From Obesumbacterium proteus (GTDB lineage: Bacteria; Pseudomonadota; Gammaproteobacteria; Enterobacterales; Enterobacteriaceae), in contig NZ_CP014608.1 of assembly GCF_001586165.1 (NCBI RefSeq), forward strand, positions 3,658,001 through 3,722,000: a DNA stretch of 64,000 bases, given 5' to 3'. The translations under genes and the position numbers were made by a program. Numbering within the stretch: position 1 is the first letter of the stretch; every line of letters begins with the position of its first letter. Below, one piece after another: positions 17,989 through 26,421 of the stretch. The notes beneath the pieces are model-generated. The model saw only the letters and a list, made by a program, of their open reading frames with translations, was not told the origin of the DNA and did not search any database.

Positions 17989-19183
17989 GGAAGGTGCGAA
18001 TAAGCGGGGAAATTCTTCTCGGCTGACTCAGTCATTTCATTTCTTCATGTTTGAGCCGATTTTTTCTCCCGTAAATGCCTTGAATCAGCCTATTTAGACC
18101 GTTTCTTCGCCATTTAAGGCGTTATCCCCAGTTTTTAGTGAGATCTCTCCCACTGACGTATCATTTGGTCCGCCCGAAACAGGTTGGCCAGCGTGAATAA
18201 CATCGCCAGTTGGTTATCGTTTTTCAGCAACCCCTTGTATCTGGCTTTCACGAAGCCGAACTGTCGCTTGATGATGCGAAATGGGTGCTCCACCTTGGCC
18301 CGGATGCTGGCTTTCATGTATTCGGTGTTGATGGCCGTTTTGTTCTTGCGTGGATGCTGTTTCAAGGTTCTTACCTTGCCGGGGCGCTCGGCGATCAGCC
18401 AGTCCACATCCACCTCGGCCAGCTCCTCGCGCTGTGGCGCCCCTTGGTAGCCGGCATCGGCTGAGACAAATTGCTCCTCTCCATGCAGCAGATTACCCAG
18501 CTGATTGAGGTCATGCTCGTTGGCCGCGGTGGTGACTAGGCTGTGGGTCAGGCCACTCTTGGCATCGACACCAATGTGGGCCTTCATGCCAAAGTGCCAC
18601 TGATTGCCTTTCTTGGTCTGATGCATCTCCGGATCGCGTTGCTGCTCTTTGTTCTTGGTCGAGCTGGGTGCCTCAATGATGGTGGCATCGACCAAGGTGC
18701 CTTGAGTCATCATGACGCCTGCTTCGGCCAGCCAGCGATTGATGGTCTTGAACAATTGGCGGGCCAGTTGATGCTGCTCCAGCAGGTGGCGGAAATTCAT
18801 GATGGTGGTGCGATCCGGCAAGGCGCTATCCAGGGATAACCGGGCAAACAGACGCATGGAGGCGATTTCGTACAGAGCATCTTCCATCGCGCCATCGCTC
18901 AGGTTGTACCAATGCTGCATGCAGTGAATGCGTAGCATGGTTTCCAGCGGATAAGGTCGCCGGCCATTACCAGCCTTGGGGTAAAACGGCTCGATGACTT
19001 CCACCATGTTTTGCCATGGCAGAATCTGCTCCATGCGGGACAAGAAAATCTCTTTTCTGGTCTGACGGCGCTTACTGCTGAATTCACTGTCGGCGAAGGT
19101 AAGTTGATGACTCATGATGAACCCTGTTCTATGGCTCCAGATGACAAACATGATCTCATATCAGGGACTTGTTCGCACCTTCC
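17989..19183 (-). mobile_element. IS5, right copy, complete
   Basis: Exactly 1195 bases, inverted relative to the left copy, with both 16-base ends intact (GGAAGGTGCGAATAAG at the left edge). Flanks are CTAT and CTAG, so no own target duplication. It cuts the gal gene on its left and borders the yegH upstream region on its right. Confidence 0.97.
18135..19151 (-). CDS. insH: IS5 transposase (InsH type)
   Basis: Intact 338-residue DDE transposase; the shorter start at MSHQLTFADSEF (19115) is also possible. It carries WSHRTG and AINTEYM where the left copy has WSHGTG and AINIEYM, so the two copies are not exact duplicates. Frames on the opposite strand inside IS5 are shadows and are not annotated. 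Confidence 0.95.
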   Translation of the reverse strand: MFVIWSHRTGFIMSHQLTFADSEFSSKRRQTRKEIFLSRMEQILPWQNMVEVIEPFYPKAGNGRRPYPLETMLRIHCMQHWYNLSDGAMEDALYEIASMRLFARLSLDSALPDRTTIMNFRHLLEQHQLARQLFKTINRWLAEAGVMMTQGTLVDATIIEAPSSTKNKEQQRDPEMHQTKKGNQWHFGMKAHIGVDAKSGLTHSLVTTAANEHDLNQLGNLLHGEEQFVSADAGYQGAPQREELAEVDVDWLIAERPGKVRTLKQHPRKNKTAINTEYMKASIRAKVEHPFRIIKRQFGFVKARYKGLLKNDNQLAMLFTLANLFRADQMIRQWERSH

Positions 19184-19507
19184 CTAGAAGGGTACACTCC
19201 TGTCGGATGCCCCTACCTCAGATAAGTCTTAATCCTGTCCTTTTTTAGGAACTTTCCCTCTCCTTGCTATTTTTACACTTTCCAGTGCGGGCTAATTCTC
19301 ATACTTCTAGCGGCCTGATACAAGGATAAATACGCACAAAAAGCTTAGCTGTTTTAGAAATGCGCAAATTGACATACAAATCGAACTTTTTATCGAATAC
19401 CCATAGTCATCGCAAGTCCTTTGCATGCTTATACTTGAATTTATCGCTCTAACCACCGATCATTCTCACAGAATAATTGTAACAACACTGAAGGTATAAC
19501 GAAGCGT
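19184..19507. promoter_or_regulatory. Upstream region of yegH
   Basis: 324 bases without a gene. A TTGACA at 19369-19374 is followed 16 bases later by a weak TATCGA, which may be the yegH promoter. In E. coli the other side of this region carries the wza capsule promoter with a JUMPstart/ops element; I looked for GGCGGTAG on both strands and did not find it. The left edge is the CTAG beside IS5. Confidence 0.35.
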
Positions 19508-21091
19508 ATGGAATGGATCGCCGATCCGACTATTTGGGCAGGGCTGGCAACACTGGTCGTGCTTGAGATTGTGCTAGGTATTGATAACCTAGTTTTTATT
19601 GCAATTTTGGCAGAAAAACTCCCTCGTCAACAGCGTGACAAAGCACGTGTCGTTGGCTTATTGTTGGCGCTTGTGATGCGCCTTGTGCTATTGGCGTCGA
19701 TCTCATGGCTGGCGACGCTAACCAAGCCAATCCTGACCCTTAACGGGCACGGCTTCAGCGCCCGTGACCTGATTATGTTGACTGGTGGGATATTCTTGCT
19801 CTTCAAAGCCACCGTTGAATTGAATGAACGGCTGGAGGGCAAAGATCATGAAAGCCACAACCAGCGCAAAGGAGCCAAGTTCTGGCCTGTGGTGATCCAA
19901 ATTGTGGTGCTCGATGCTGTGTTCTCACTGGATTCAGTTATCACCGCCGTGGGTATGGTTGAGCATCTTGCCGTTATGATGGCAGCCGTCTGTATCGCCA
20001 TCAGCCTGATGCTGCTTGCCAGTAAGCCGCTGACCAATTTTGTCAACGCCCACCCCACCATCATCATTTTGTGTCTGAGCTTCCTGCTGATGATTGGCTT
20101 TAGCTTGGTCGCGGAAGGCTTTGGTTATCTAATACCAAAAGGCTATCTCTACGCCGCTATCGGCTTCTCAGTGATTATAGAAGTCTTAAATCAGCTTTCT
20201 CAATATAACCGGCGACGTTTCCTCTCTTCGTCTCGCCCGCTTCGTGAGCGCACCGCTGAAGCCGTTTTACGCTTGCTGAGTGGAAAACATGAAGAAGCGC
20301 AGCTCGACGCTAATACATCTAGCCTGATTGCCGATAATCGCGGCGAGGCGGATCTGTTTATTCCACAAGAGCGCATGATGATCGAGCGCGTATTAGGCAT
20401 GGCGCAACGCACCGTGAGCAGCATTATGACATCCCGTCACGACGTGGAGCAGCTGGACCTTAGCGATCCACAAAGTAAGCTGGATGAATTATTACAAAAG
20501 AACCTGCATACGCGCATTGTGGTAACCGATGATAATGCAGCCGACGAGCCATTGGGCGTTATTCATGTCATTGACCTACTGAGGCAGCAGCTGCAAGGTG
20601 AGAAACTCGATCTCCGTGCGTTGGTTAAGCAGCCGCTGATCTTCCCTGAAGGCGTGTCGTTGTTGATGGCCTTGGAACAGTTCCGACAGGCGCAGACTCA
20701 CTTTGCCTTTGTGGTTGATGAGTTCGGTTCCGTTGAAGGCGTGGTGACGCTAACAGACGTCATGGAAACCATTGCAGGTAACCTCCCCGTTGCCGGTGAA
20801 GACATCGACCCGCGCCATGATATCCAGCAAAACGATGATGGTACGTGGATCGCCAACGGCTATATGCCGCTGGAGGATTTGGTACTTTATATGCCATTGC
20901 CAATCGATGAGAAGCGCGAATACAACACATTGGCGGGTTTGTTGATGGAGTATTTGCAGCGTATTCCGAACGTCGGTGAGCAAATTAGAATTGGTGATTA
21001 TATGTTCGAGCCGTTAGAGATTAACAGCCACAGAATCCTGAAAATTAAAATCACACCGCTGGCGGTTCCTGAAGATGATTATGAAGTCTAA
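19508..21091 (+). CDS. yegH: YegH, TerC-like membrane protein with CBS and transporter-associated domains
   Basis: 527 residues, the same length as E. coli YegH. N-terminal TerC-type membrane domain (about 1-235) with the conserved LEIVLGIDNLVFIAILAEKL and VVLDAVFSLDSVITAVGM acid-rich segments; then a pair of CBS domains (about 295-420; SIMTSRHDVEQLDL and FAFVVDEFGSVEGVVTLTD); then a C-terminal CorC/HlyC-type domain (about 430-520). TerC proteins are implicated in metal ion export or metalation of secreted proteins; the exact substrate of YegH is not known. It precedes the dcuC-asmA-dcd-udk block and is followed by a strong bidirectional terminator. Confidence 0.95.
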   Translation: MEWIADPTIWAGLATLVVLEIVLGIDNLVFIAILAEKLPRQQRDKARVVGLLLALVMRLVLLASISWLATLTKPILTLNGHGFSARDLIMLTGGIFLLFKATVELNERLEGKDHESHNQRKGAKFWPVVIQIVVLDAVFSLDSVITAVGMVEHLAVMMAAVCIAISLMLLASKPLTNFVNAHPTIIILCLSFLLMIGFSLVAEGFGYLIPKGYLYAAIGFSVIIEVLNQLSQYNRRRFLSSSRPLRERTAEAVLRLLSGKHEEAQLDANTSSLIADNRGEADLFIPQERMMIERVLGMAQRTVSSIMTSRHDVEQLDLSDPQSKLDELLQKNLHTRIVVTDDNAADEPLGVIHVIDLLRQQLQGEKLDLRALVKQPLIFPEGVSLLMALEQFRQAQTHFAFVVDEFGSVEGVVTLTDVMETIAGNLPVAGEDIDPRHDIQQNDDGTWIANGYMPLEDLVLYMPLPIDEKREYNTLAGLLMEYLQRIPNVGEQIRIGDYMFEPLEINSHRILKIKITPLAVPEDDYEV

Positions 21092-21119
21092 ATCACTTCT
21101 CGGATAAAATTTATCGATT

Positions 21120-21146
21120 AAAAAAGCGGGCTTGGCCCGCTTTTGT
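21120..21146. terminator. Bidirectional terminator between yegH and dcuC
   Basis: AAAAGCGGGC and GCCCGCTTTT form a 10-bp stem with loop TTG, with A tracts on the left and T tracts on the right. It lies between the convergent ends of yegH and dcuC and can stop both. Confidence 0.85.
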
Positions 21147-21169
21147 GTATCTGTAATATTCAGCGGTTA

Positions 21170-22528
21170 TTACAAATGAATCGGAACCAGAATTTCAGTT
21201 GCGACAATAACCACAATTAATCCAACCAGTACCGGAACAGAAGTACGTTTCACGACTTCAAACGGAGAGATCTTCGCCATCCCCGCCACAGCAACCACCA
21301 CCCCAGAAACCGGTGATAAAGTACGGCCTAAGTTAGACGCTTGCAGCATTGGGATCGTCAAATAAGCAGGGTTGACGCCCATCTGAGCTGAAAGTTTAGG
21401 GATCAGTTCTACAAACGCATAGAAAGGTGCATTGCCAGACCCTGTGGTCATTGCAGCCAGCATGGTAATCACCACCAGAACCAGCATCATGATAATTCCA
21501 CCGGTGCCAAACGACTGTGCTAAATCTATCAGGCTGCTGATAAAGCCCACGGTGCTTAATCCCTGAGCAAAAACGCCCGCCGCAACTAATAACATCACCA
21601 CGCTGGCGAAAGCATCAGCCATACCGCGATACGCGACTTCCAGCCCCACAAAGACTTTCTGCGCATCGAAACCGCGTAGGAACTCAATGATTGCAGCGCC
21701 AAGCATACAAATCACAAGAACCGTAATAATGTGCAGCTCTGGACCCCATTTGCCGTCGAAAATTAAAACACCCAAGATTGGCGTAAAAGGAAGCAAGGCG
21801 TAGAAGCTAGGTGCGTTAGTTTTAATTTCACTCACATCCAGCATTTCATGCGAGACATTTTCTTTTTTGTCTAAATAACGTTGCCAGAAGAAATGTGCAA
21901 TGGCCATGCAAATAATGGCTGCAATAGAAATTGGAAGCGTAGTTTTAAACGCAAAATCAATCAGCGGCATTTCAGATGCTTTAGCAGCCAGCACCACGTC
22001 ACCTGAGGTTGGTGCCAGAATAATCGCAGCCGGAGACGCACAGATTGCGGCCGCAGCACCTCGACTAATCCCAACGTTCACCATCACGGGGAACAGCGTC
22101 GCCATCAGCAACACACCCAGCCCAGTAGCCGATGAAACGGCCAGTGACATCAGGCAAGCAACAAAATACGCCGCAATCATCAATAAATAGGGAGAATTGA
22201 TGTACTGTAAGGGACGAGATGCCAGCTTCACCACCATGTCATTCGCCCCGATGTGGGTCATATAGGCAGCAAATCCACACAGCATCATGATCATCATGCC
22301 TAAATCGCCACCACGGCTCATAAGCAAGACTTTAATATATTCTACAATGTCAGTTGCGCTAAGCCCTGTCGGTTTTGCGCTCGCGGGTAATATCTGATGC
22401 CCCATCAAAGCACTAATAATCAGCAGTAAGATCCCGCCAACCATTAATACCCCGGTAGCCGAATAGCCTTTGATGATGTATCGGCCAACCCCCGTTGCCA
22501 CGATGACACCAATTAACAACTCAATCAT
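21170..22528 (-). CDS. dcuC: Anaerobic C4-dicarboxylate transporter DcuC
   Basis: Exports succinate (and exchanges fumarate, malate) during fermentation. 452 residues with about 12 membrane segments, nearly collinear with E. coli DcuC (461 residues): MIELLIGVIVATGVGRYIIK, GFAAYMTHIGANDMVVKLAS and SNLGRTLSPVSGVVVAVAG are diagnostic stretches. In E. coli dcuC is elsewhere, near crcB/pagP, so its place between yegH and asmA is a local rearrangement. An FNR-like dyad upstream fits anaerobic induction. With adhE it points to mixed-acid fermentation. Confidence 0.95.
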   Translation of the reverse strand: MIELLIGVIVATGVGRYIIKGYSATGVLMVGGILLLIISALMGHQILPASAKPTGLSATDIVEYIKVLLMSRGGDLGMMIMMLCGFAAYMTHIGANDMVVKLASRPLQYINSPYLLMIAAYFVACLMSLAVSSATGLGVLLMATLFPVMVNVGISRGAAAAICASPAAIILAPTSGDVVLAAKASEMPLIDFAFKTTLPISIAAIICMAIAHFFWQRYLDKKENVSHEMLDVSEIKTNAPSFYALLPFTPILGVLIFDGKWGPELHIITVLVICMLGAAIIEFLRGFDAQKVFVGLEVAYRGMADAFASVVMLLVAAGVFAQGLSTVGFISSLIDLAQSFGTGGIIMMLVLVVITMLAAMTTGSGNAPFYAFVELIPKLSAQMGVNPAYLTIPMLQASNLGRTLSPVSGVVVAVAGMAKISPFEVVKRTSVPVLVGLIVVIVATEILVPIHL

Positions 22529-22796
22529 ATAAAAGCCTCTATAGGTATTGCTTTAAATAAGTTCTCTACGGAACTTGAATAGCCTCAATGGCGAAAAAAT
22601 AAACGAAAGTACCGCCGCTGCGCCAGTTAACCGATTAAACCATCGAACTCTGCCGAAAAAAGCAGACGATTTTACTGACTTTGGTCAACGATTTCCCGTG
22701 TTTGTTTGTGCCGTAACAAGTTTGTGATTAGCCGCTTGCTTCAAGGCATCCCAGTTGCATTTCATCTTTTTTTAGAAATAAGAAAGAATCAGAAAT
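22529..22796. promoter_or_regulatory. dcuC upstream region
   Basis: About 270 bases between the dcuC start and the asmA terminator, holding the presumed dcuC promoter. The only motif I can name is the FNR-like dyad at 22675-22688. No gene is seen. Confidence 0.4.
22675..22688. promoter_or_regulatory. FNR-like dyad upstream of dcuC
   Basis: On the minus strand TTGAC-CAAA-GTCAG resembles the FNR site TTGAT-N4-ATCAA, with seven of ten half-site bases matching. It is about 150 bases before the dcuC start. FNR and ArcA control of dcuC is known in E. coli, which makes the site plausible but does not prove it. Confidence 0.35.
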
Positions 22797-22826
22797 AGAA
22801 AAGCCGCAGCAAAACTGCTGCGGCTT
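22797..22826 (-). terminator. Terminator after asmA
   Basis: AAGCCGCAGCA and TGCTGCGGCTT form an 11-bp stem with a 4-base loop, followed on the minus strand by TTTCTATTTC. It lies 25 bases beyond the asmA stop. Confidence 0.85.
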
Positions 22827-22850
22827 AATGCAAAACCAGACCTGAAGGAC

Positions 22851-24713
22851 TTAAAGCTTCTTCAGCAAGCGCTCTATGTCTTTCTTCTCTTTCGAATCTT
22901 GGTGTTTTCCAAGCCAATTATTCAAGGCATCTTTGGCTTTTTGCTCAAGCTCGCTGCGCAAGACCTTATCCACATCCAGCGAGTGGCTCAGCTCCTGCCA
23001 AGGACCATAAATTCGCAATGGGATCACCGCTTTTTGTAAGGCTTGAACCACGTTGCTTTTGCCCTTCCATCCATCAAGGACGCGAACATTTAAGTTCATA
23101 TCGCAGCGTTGTTTGTTCAGATTTATCAGCCCTGACCCACCTGCGGTTAAAATTTCAGAGCGACCAAAGAACTGAGTAATGCGTAAATTCCCCTGTCGCA
23201 GTACGGTATCCGCTTTAAGCTCTTGAATTTTGGTGTAGTCCGTATAGCTATCGGCAGCGGTAACCTCTGAGTGGCTACGCACGACAGCTTGCTGTATCAA
23301 CTGCTGAATATTCATACCGTTAAGCCGTGCGTTAGCCATCGATATATGGGCGTGACCGTCCCAGCGCTGCATCACGTCTACTAAAGTAACGCCTGAGCCA
23401 CTAAACTTTCCGGTTAACGTGAGATCGCCAGTAAACGTTTCTGGCTGCCCAAACGCATGTAAAACTGGCCCCATTGCAATATTTTCTATCTGCGGCGTGA
23501 GCGTCATTTGCGCAGGCTGGTTATCAGCAACAGATATAGTCCCTTGCGTTTTAAACGATCCATGACCTAGTTTCCCACTAAGATCCTGCAATATCGCTGT
23601 ACCCTGCTGATTTTGTGCCTGCAAAGAAAAATCAGCAATCGTCAGTCCATGATAGATAATTTGGTTAGCCTGAATTTTTACGTCAGCATTAAAGTCGCGT
23701 AAAAATGCCATGTCATCTGCCGGGGAGGCAGGCTGGGAATTAGAGGTCACGGGCGAACGAGGGCTAGTCTGCTGAGATGTATTGGCATTTCCGGCGTCGG
23801 AATCACTCGGCGGTTGCCAGCCCAATAAATTATCTAGATTGAGCGCCGCTGATTTTAAATCAACCTTGTATGTTGACTCACCATTGGCCTGCATTGAACC
23901 TTGAACGCGGCCCTGAAGCTGACTTTGGTTAGCCGTTATCTGTAGATTTGAGATATCCAACAACTGAGGCTGTAATTGATAGCTAACCGTTGCGCTCCCC
24001 TGCCCTGCAATCCCGTCCGTAGGCAGTCCAACGCCAGCCAAGAGATAGTCAAAGCTGGAAACAACGGCGCTATAGCGCTGTGGGTAGCTACTCAAATCAA
24101 CATTTGCGGCCAGCTTAAAGCTGAGGTCGCGTTGGTTACGATTAATACGGCTTGAAAACTCGATATAGGCTTGGCGTTCACTGTCTTGATCGATCGACAG
24201 GTTAATGTCACGCATATTAATTTGGTCGTCTTTATCTTGTTGCCAAATTAACAAACTGTCTTTGACCTGAACTTTTTTAATGTTCAGCTTCCACGCAACA
24301 TCTTTAGAGGGTTCGCGCGAACCCGATGGAGCAATCGGTGAATTCTCCGGCTTCTGCGCATCGCTGTCTGGCGTTAAGCGAATCACCGCGCCCTTCAGCA
24401 TTACCTGTTTAACGTCAAGCTGATGAGATAAGAGTGGCCACAAGGCAACGTCCAAACGCATGTTTTCCGCGCTAACCACGGGCTGTGCAGCGCCTGGGGC
24501 CGTCAGCGACATCCGCCCAGACAAAATGCTAAGACGAGGCCAAACGTGCCAACGCAGAGAACCATCTAGCTGTAAGTCATAACCTGTACGCTGCTGCACT
24601 TCTTTCGCCATATAGCCACGAAAGTCATTAGGATTCACCAGCAATACCAGCGCCGTCATACCAACAGCTAACACAACCAGTAAAATGACTATGGTCGTCA
24701 GAAATCGTCTCAT
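22851..24713 (-). CDS. asmA: AsmA, inner-membrane-anchored periplasmic protein
   Basis: 620 residues (617 in E. coli). One N-terminal membrane segment (TIVILLVVLAVGMTALVLLV) anchors a long periplasmic part. The N-terminal AsmA domain is recognisable in NPNDFRGYMAKEVQQRTGYD, and the C-terminal domain in LNGMNIQQLIQQAV and the QKAVIPLRIYGPW region. AsmA-like proteins bridge the envelope and are linked to phospholipid transport and outer membrane protein assembly. A linker rich in Ser, Asn, Pro and Gln (about 310-340) is variable. It is downstream of dcd with a 95-base gap, likely co-transcribed, as in E. coli. Confidence 0.96.
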   Translation of the reverse strand: MRRFLTTIVILLVVLAVGMTALVLLVNPNDFRGYMAKEVQQRTGYDLQLDGSLRWHVWPRLSILSGRMSLTAPGAAQPVVSAENMRLDVALWPLLSHQLDVKQVMLKGAVIRLTPDSDAQKPENSPIAPSGSREPSKDVAWKLNIKKVQVKDSLLIWQQDKDDQINMRDINLSIDQDSERQAYIEFSSRINRNQRDLSFKLAANVDLSSYPQRYSAVVSSFDYLLAGVGLPTDGIAGQGSATVSYQLQPQLLDISNLQITANQSQLQGRVQGSMQANGESTYKVDLKSAALNLDNLLGWQPPSDSDAGNANTSQQTSPRSPVTSNSQPASPADDMAFLRDFNADVKIQANQIIYHGLTIADFSLQAQNQQGTAILQDLSGKLGHGSFKTQGTISVADNQPAQMTLTPQIENIAMGPVLHAFGQPETFTGDLTLTGKFSGSGVTLVDVMQRWDGHAHISMANARLNGMNIQQLIQQAVVRSHSEVTAADSYTDYTKIQELKADTVLRQGNLRITQFFGRSEILTAGGSGLINLNKQRCDMNLNVRVLDGWKGKSNVVQALQKAVIPLRIYGPWQELSHSLDVDKVLRSELEQKAKDALNNWLGKHQDSKEKKDIERLLKKL

Positions 24714-24808
24714 GCCATCCTCTATCTCAAGGCAAGCGTTGTAAAACCGCAGTGTTTAGATTCGAGATAAACTGCATCGAAAGCTCACACCAGCGGCAAT
24801 TATACACA

Positions 24809-25390
24809 TCAATCTTTATCGATACGGCTCGCGACTGCGCCCTGCTGGTCACGATATTTTGCATCTTGGCGGCTGTTGTAAGGACGTGCAGCGGGGCCTG
24901 ATAATGGTTCAAAACTCAGCGCGCCAATCGGCATTCCCGGACGCAATGCCAAAGGCAATTTTCCGGAATTATAAAACTCTAAAACGATACATCCCTGCCA
25001 GCCGGGATCGATGCGATGTGCGGTAACGTGCACCATTAAGCCTAGGCGTGCAAGCGACGAGCGTCCATCCAGCCAGCCAACTAAATCAGCGGGTAATGTC
25101 ACAGATTCTAGCGTAACGGCTAACGCCAATTCGCCAGGGTGCAAGAAAAAGGCCTCTTCTTCACCGAGGATGATTTCATCGCTCATGACACGTTCTAGCG
25201 CTTCGGCAACTTCCGCCTTTGGTCCACTCAGATCGATATAAGGTGCTGTATGCCCGCGGAAAACACGAAACTTATTTCCCAAACGCACGTCGACGGTGGC
25301 ACCGTTGATACGATCTACCGGTGGGCGAGGTGAAATAGTGAGTTTTCCCGCGTCTAGCCAAGCTTCAATATCGCGGTCACAAAGTCTCAT
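24809..25390 (-). CDS. dcd: dCTP deaminase
   Basis: Deaminates dCTP to dUTP, the main source of dUMP for thymidylate synthesis. 193 residues, identical in length to E. coli Dcd. The catalytic glutamate is E138 in CIVLEFYNSGKLPL; GRSSLARLGLMVHVTAHRID forms the trimer/active-site region. Gene order udk-dcd-asmA is as in E. coli, and a terminator between udk and dcd suggests dcd-asmA has its own promoter. Confidence 0.97.
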   Translation of the reverse strand: MRLCDRDIEAWLDAGKLTISPRPPVDRINGATVDVRLGNKFRVFRGHTAPYIDLSGPKAEVAEALERVMSDEIILGEEEAFFLHPGELALAVTLESVTLPADLVGWLDGRSSLARLGLMVHVTAHRIDPGWQGCIVLEFYNSGKLPLALRPGMPIGALSFEPLSGPAARPYNSRQDAKYRDQQGAVASRIDKD

Positions 25391-25544
25391 GGTTTTCTCT
25401 CCGTTACAGGCAAAGCAGCAATGGCTGCAAACTAAGAAGACATAGTACCTGAACCCCTAATATTCTGAAATGATTCAAACGGTTTGTTGCTTTTAAAATA
25501 GGCATCGTTTCCCAAAAATAATAACAATGAACAAAATTGAGTGA

Positions 25545-25571
25545 CAAAAAAGCCCGCATTAAGCGGGCTTT
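25545..25571 (-). terminator. Terminator after udk
   Basis: AAAGCCCGC and GCGGGCTTT form a 9-bp stem with loop TTAAT, followed on the minus strand by further T residues. It begins 19 bases after the udk stop. Confidence 0.85.
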
Positions 25572-25589
25572 AATAGAAAACGAAATCAA

Positions 25590-26231
25590 TTATTCAAAAA
25601 ACTGGCTGATTTTGGCTTTCAGAATATCAATCGCGATACGATTTTTCCCACCGCGTGGCACGATAATATCGGCATATTGCTTAGACGGCTCAATAAACTG
25701 CAGGAACATTGGGCGTACCGTTTTTTGATACTGAGCCATAACAGAATCCATTGAACGACCACGCTCGTTAACGTCACGTTTCATTCGGCGCATGAGGCAA
25801 ATATCGAGCGGAGTATCAACAAAGATGGAGAAGTTCAGTTCATTACGCAGGCGCGCATCGGTCAGCAATAAAATGCCTTCCAGAATAATAACTTTCTTAG
25901 GTTCTAAATGAATGGTGCCTTGCTTGCGGGTATGTTCAACGTAGCTATACTGCGGAAGTTCGATGGCTTTGCCTGCTTTTAACATTTGCAAATGCTGAAA
26001 CAGCAAGCTGTGGTCCATCGAACTTGGGTGATCGTAGTTCGTTTTAACCCGCTCTTCCATCGTCAGATCGCTTTGGTCTTTATAGTAACAATCTTCCGGG
26101 ATCACACCGATGTGCTCCTCACCCACTTGTTCACGTAATTCACGATAAAGTGTGCTGGCGATCAAACTTTTGCCTGAGGCAGATGCGCCCGTGATGCCAA
26201 TAATGACGCACTGATGGGAGTTGTCAGTCAT
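25590..26231 (-). CDS. udk: Uridine/cytidine kinase
   Basis: Phosphorylates uridine and cytidine in pyrimidine salvage. 213 residues (the usual length), with the P-loop GASASGKS at residues 15-22, PEDCYYKDQSDLTMEER, and YDHPSSMDHSLLFQHL. It has its own terminator downstream and is preceded by apbC on the same strand with a 190-base gap. Confidence 0.97.
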   Translation of the reverse strand: MTDNSHQCVIIGITGASASGKSLIASTLYRELREQVGEEHIGVIPEDCYYKDQSDLTMEERVKTNYDHPSSMDHSLLFQHLQMLKAGKAIELPQYSYVEHTRKQGTIHLEPKKVIILEGILLLTDARLRNELNFSIFVDTPLDICLMRRMKRDVNERGRSMDSVMAQYQKTVRPMFLQFIEPSKQYADIIVPRGGKNRIAIDILKAKISQFFE

Positions 26232-26421
26232 ATAATTTTTAAGACCTGGTGTTAAATGTTCGACGGGAGGCTAAGCAGAGACAGCTCAGGGCTGCGTGCT
26301 TGGGACGCGGCAATTATAGGGAGTTACGCGGGCTGATACCAGAATTTTGCAGGTTTTAATCAGTGAAAATACGGACACCAGCTGGGATGCCCGTTTTATA
26401 TTCAAAATGTCATAGCCACGT

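Larger units (their letters stand above)
6141..19183. mobile_element. IS5-bounded O-antigen fragment, composite-transposon-like
   Basis: Two full 1195-bp IS5 copies in inverted orientation enclose 10.65 kb of AT-rich O-antigen genes. The outermost bases on both sides are CTAG (6137-6140 and 19184-19187), as expected if the whole unit had moved and duplicated a 4-base target. The inner flanks do not match each other or the outer ones (TTAG at 7336-7339, CTAT at 17985-17988), so neither IS5 carries its own target duplication. IS5 prefers YTAR targets, so a chance match of CTAG is not negligible. The alternative is IS5-mediated rearrangement that joined unrelated flanks. Confidence 0.5.

Noticed and set aside
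18184..18839. Opposite-strand frames inside both IS5 copies (84, 88 and 98 codons).
   Set aside because: Antisense shadows of the transposase, present identically in both copies; historical ins5B/ins5C-type frames have no shown function.
19184..19507. JUMPstart/ops element for a polysaccharide operon on the minus strand.
   Set aside because: No GGCGGTAG core on either strand; GAGGTAGGGGC is not close enough.
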